A stretch of DNA of 5,182 nucleotides from Thermoplasmata archaeon (GTDB taxonomy: Archaea > Thermoplasmatota > Thermoplasmata > Thermoplasmatales > Thermoplasmataceae). The stretch lies in NCBI GenBank assembly GCA_021804185.1, contig JAJZKL010000117.1, positions 1 through 5,182 on the forward strand. Reading direction: 5' to 3'. Below the pieces are notes generated by a model. The model did not search any database. It saw only the letters and a program-made list of their open reading frames with translations, and was not told the origin of the DNA. Both the position numbers and the translations under genes were made by a program. Below, in pieces: positions 4,814-5,182 of the stretch (position 1 is the stretch's first letter; each line of letters starts with the position of its first letter).

Positions 4814-4945
4814 TTATATCATTTCTGTTGAGGGAAGTCCGTGTATCACATGGCTGAAACCTGCGTGTTTTGCTACTTCCCTCAAACTCCCAACAGGATC
4901 ATAAGCATTTTTCTGGATGATATATTTCAGGAAGTTGGAATTCAG
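4814..4945 (-). other. Unassigned short open frame, possible gene remnant
   Basis: A - strand frame of 43 codons, open between stops at 4946-4948 and 4814-4816, includes NFLKYIIQKNAYDPVG and then SLREVAKHAGFSH before the stop. The second part looks like a helix-turn-helix, but no ATG is present and the only start would be a TTG in the middle. It could be the tail of a lost regulator or transposase gene, or chance. It runs opposite to the SDR gene and overlaps the inverted repeat at 4828-4885. Confidence 0.25.
4828..4885. repeat. Perfect 11-bp inverted repeat with 36-nt loop
   Basis: TTGAGGGAAGT (4828-4838) and ACTTCCCTCAA (4875-4885) can form an 11-bp stem in RNA or a cruciform in DNA. A CTGTT/AACAG pair is also present just outside, offset on the right by a 6-nt ACTCCC insertion. 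It lies 94 bp upstream of the SDR start in otherwise non-coding sequence. Confidence 0.6.
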
Positions 4946-4948
4946 TTA

Positions 4949-4958
4949 ATCTTATTTT
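4949..4958 (+). promoter_or_regulatory. TATA-like box of the SDR gene
   Basis: ATCTTATTTT is centred about 26 nt before the ATG at 4979. No Shine-Dalgarno sequence lies before that ATG, so a leaderless transcript is likely. Confidence 0.5.
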
Positions 4959-4978
4959 GAATCAAGGCATAGGTTTTC

Positions 4979-5182
4979 ATGGCAGACGACAGCAGAAAGG
5001 TGTCCTACGGCACCGGCATAAACCTGGAACTTAAGGGCAAAATTGCGCTTGTCACCGGATCGAGCTCGGGCCTTGGCATGGAGATCGCGAAATATATAGC
5101 AAGAGCCGGGGCAACAGTGGCGATTCACTATCATTCTGAGAAGCTTCAGGCTGAACAGCTTGCAGGAGAAATAAACAGCAAT
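4979..5182 (+). CDS. Short-chain dehydrogenase/reductase (SDR), N-terminal part
   Basis: The first 68 codons of a gene that runs off the right edge. The sequence LKGKIALVTGSSSGLGMEIA (18-37) has the SDR Rossmann signature TGxxxGxG (T26-G33 region), which binds NAD(P)H. It is followed by the typical helix AKYIARAGATVAIHY and a second strand. The H-Y-H-S after strand two (50-53), with no acidic residue at the strand end, would favour NADPH over NADH, a weak inference. About 17 extra residues precede the first strand, a little longer than most SDRs. The catalytic Ser-Tyr-Lys lies outside the window, so substrate and activity cannot be judged. ATG 4979 is supported by the TATA-like box about 26 nt upstream. 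Confidence 0.88.
   Translation, partial: MADDSRKVSYGTGINLELKGKIALVTGSSSGLGMEIAKYIARAGATVAIHYHSEKLQAEQLAGEINSN

Noticed and set aside
1..5182. CRISPR array
   Set aside because: No regularly spaced direct repeats with unique spacers are present; the only repeats are inverted pairs and the tnpB duplication.

Overview
The window looks archaeal, most like a member of the Thermoplasmatales or a related euryarchaeon. The genes are of archaeal type: an XPB-like helicase, an IS607-family element with a serine recombinase plus TnpB, an AbrB/RelE pair, a PF04909 amidohydrolase and an SDR. Several starts lack a Shine-Dalgarno sequence and instead have an AT-rich TATA-like box centred about 25-30 nt upstream, as expected for leaderless archaeal transcripts. 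No database search was possible, so the lineage is inferred.

Layout. Positions 1-96 are an internal piece of a tnpB gene on the + strand (codons 37-68), identical over 96 bp to the intact tnpB at 2093-2188 but in opposite orientation. It is joined abruptly, at about position 94-97, to the N-terminal ~98 codons of an XPB-like helicase on the - strand, which is broken just after its Walker A motif. Next come a small CopD-like membrane protein (520-1011, -) and a complete IS607-family element (about 1044-2929, -: serine recombinase tnpA, overlapping tnpB, and a probable omega/reRNA at the tnpB 3' end). A PF04909 amidohydrolase (-) follows. It appears damaged at both ends: the IS sits where its last codons should be, and its family-typical N-terminal motif lies upstream of the first available start codon. 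The amidohydrolase and the CopD-like gene were probably neighbours in one transcript before the IS inserted.

From 3866 the + strand carries a compact toxin-antitoxin operon: an AbrB-type antitoxin and a RelE-type toxin with overlapping genes. A perfect 9-bp inverted repeat lies over the antitoxin start. The region 4426-4978 has no intact gene. It holds a probable TnpB tail remnant of a second (IS200/IS605-like) family on the - strand with its end hairpin (4503-4742), and a short unassigned - strand frame (4814-4945) containing an 11-bp inverted repeat. The window ends in the first 68 codons of an SDR oxidoreductase (+).

Overall this is an accessory region shaped by TnpB-bearing elements, with several gene fragments. 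I see no clearly new multi-gene system. The most interesting points are the inverted tnpB duplication with its helicase junction, the IS-interrupted amidohydrolase, the candidate omega RNA structure and the toxin-antitoxin operator.
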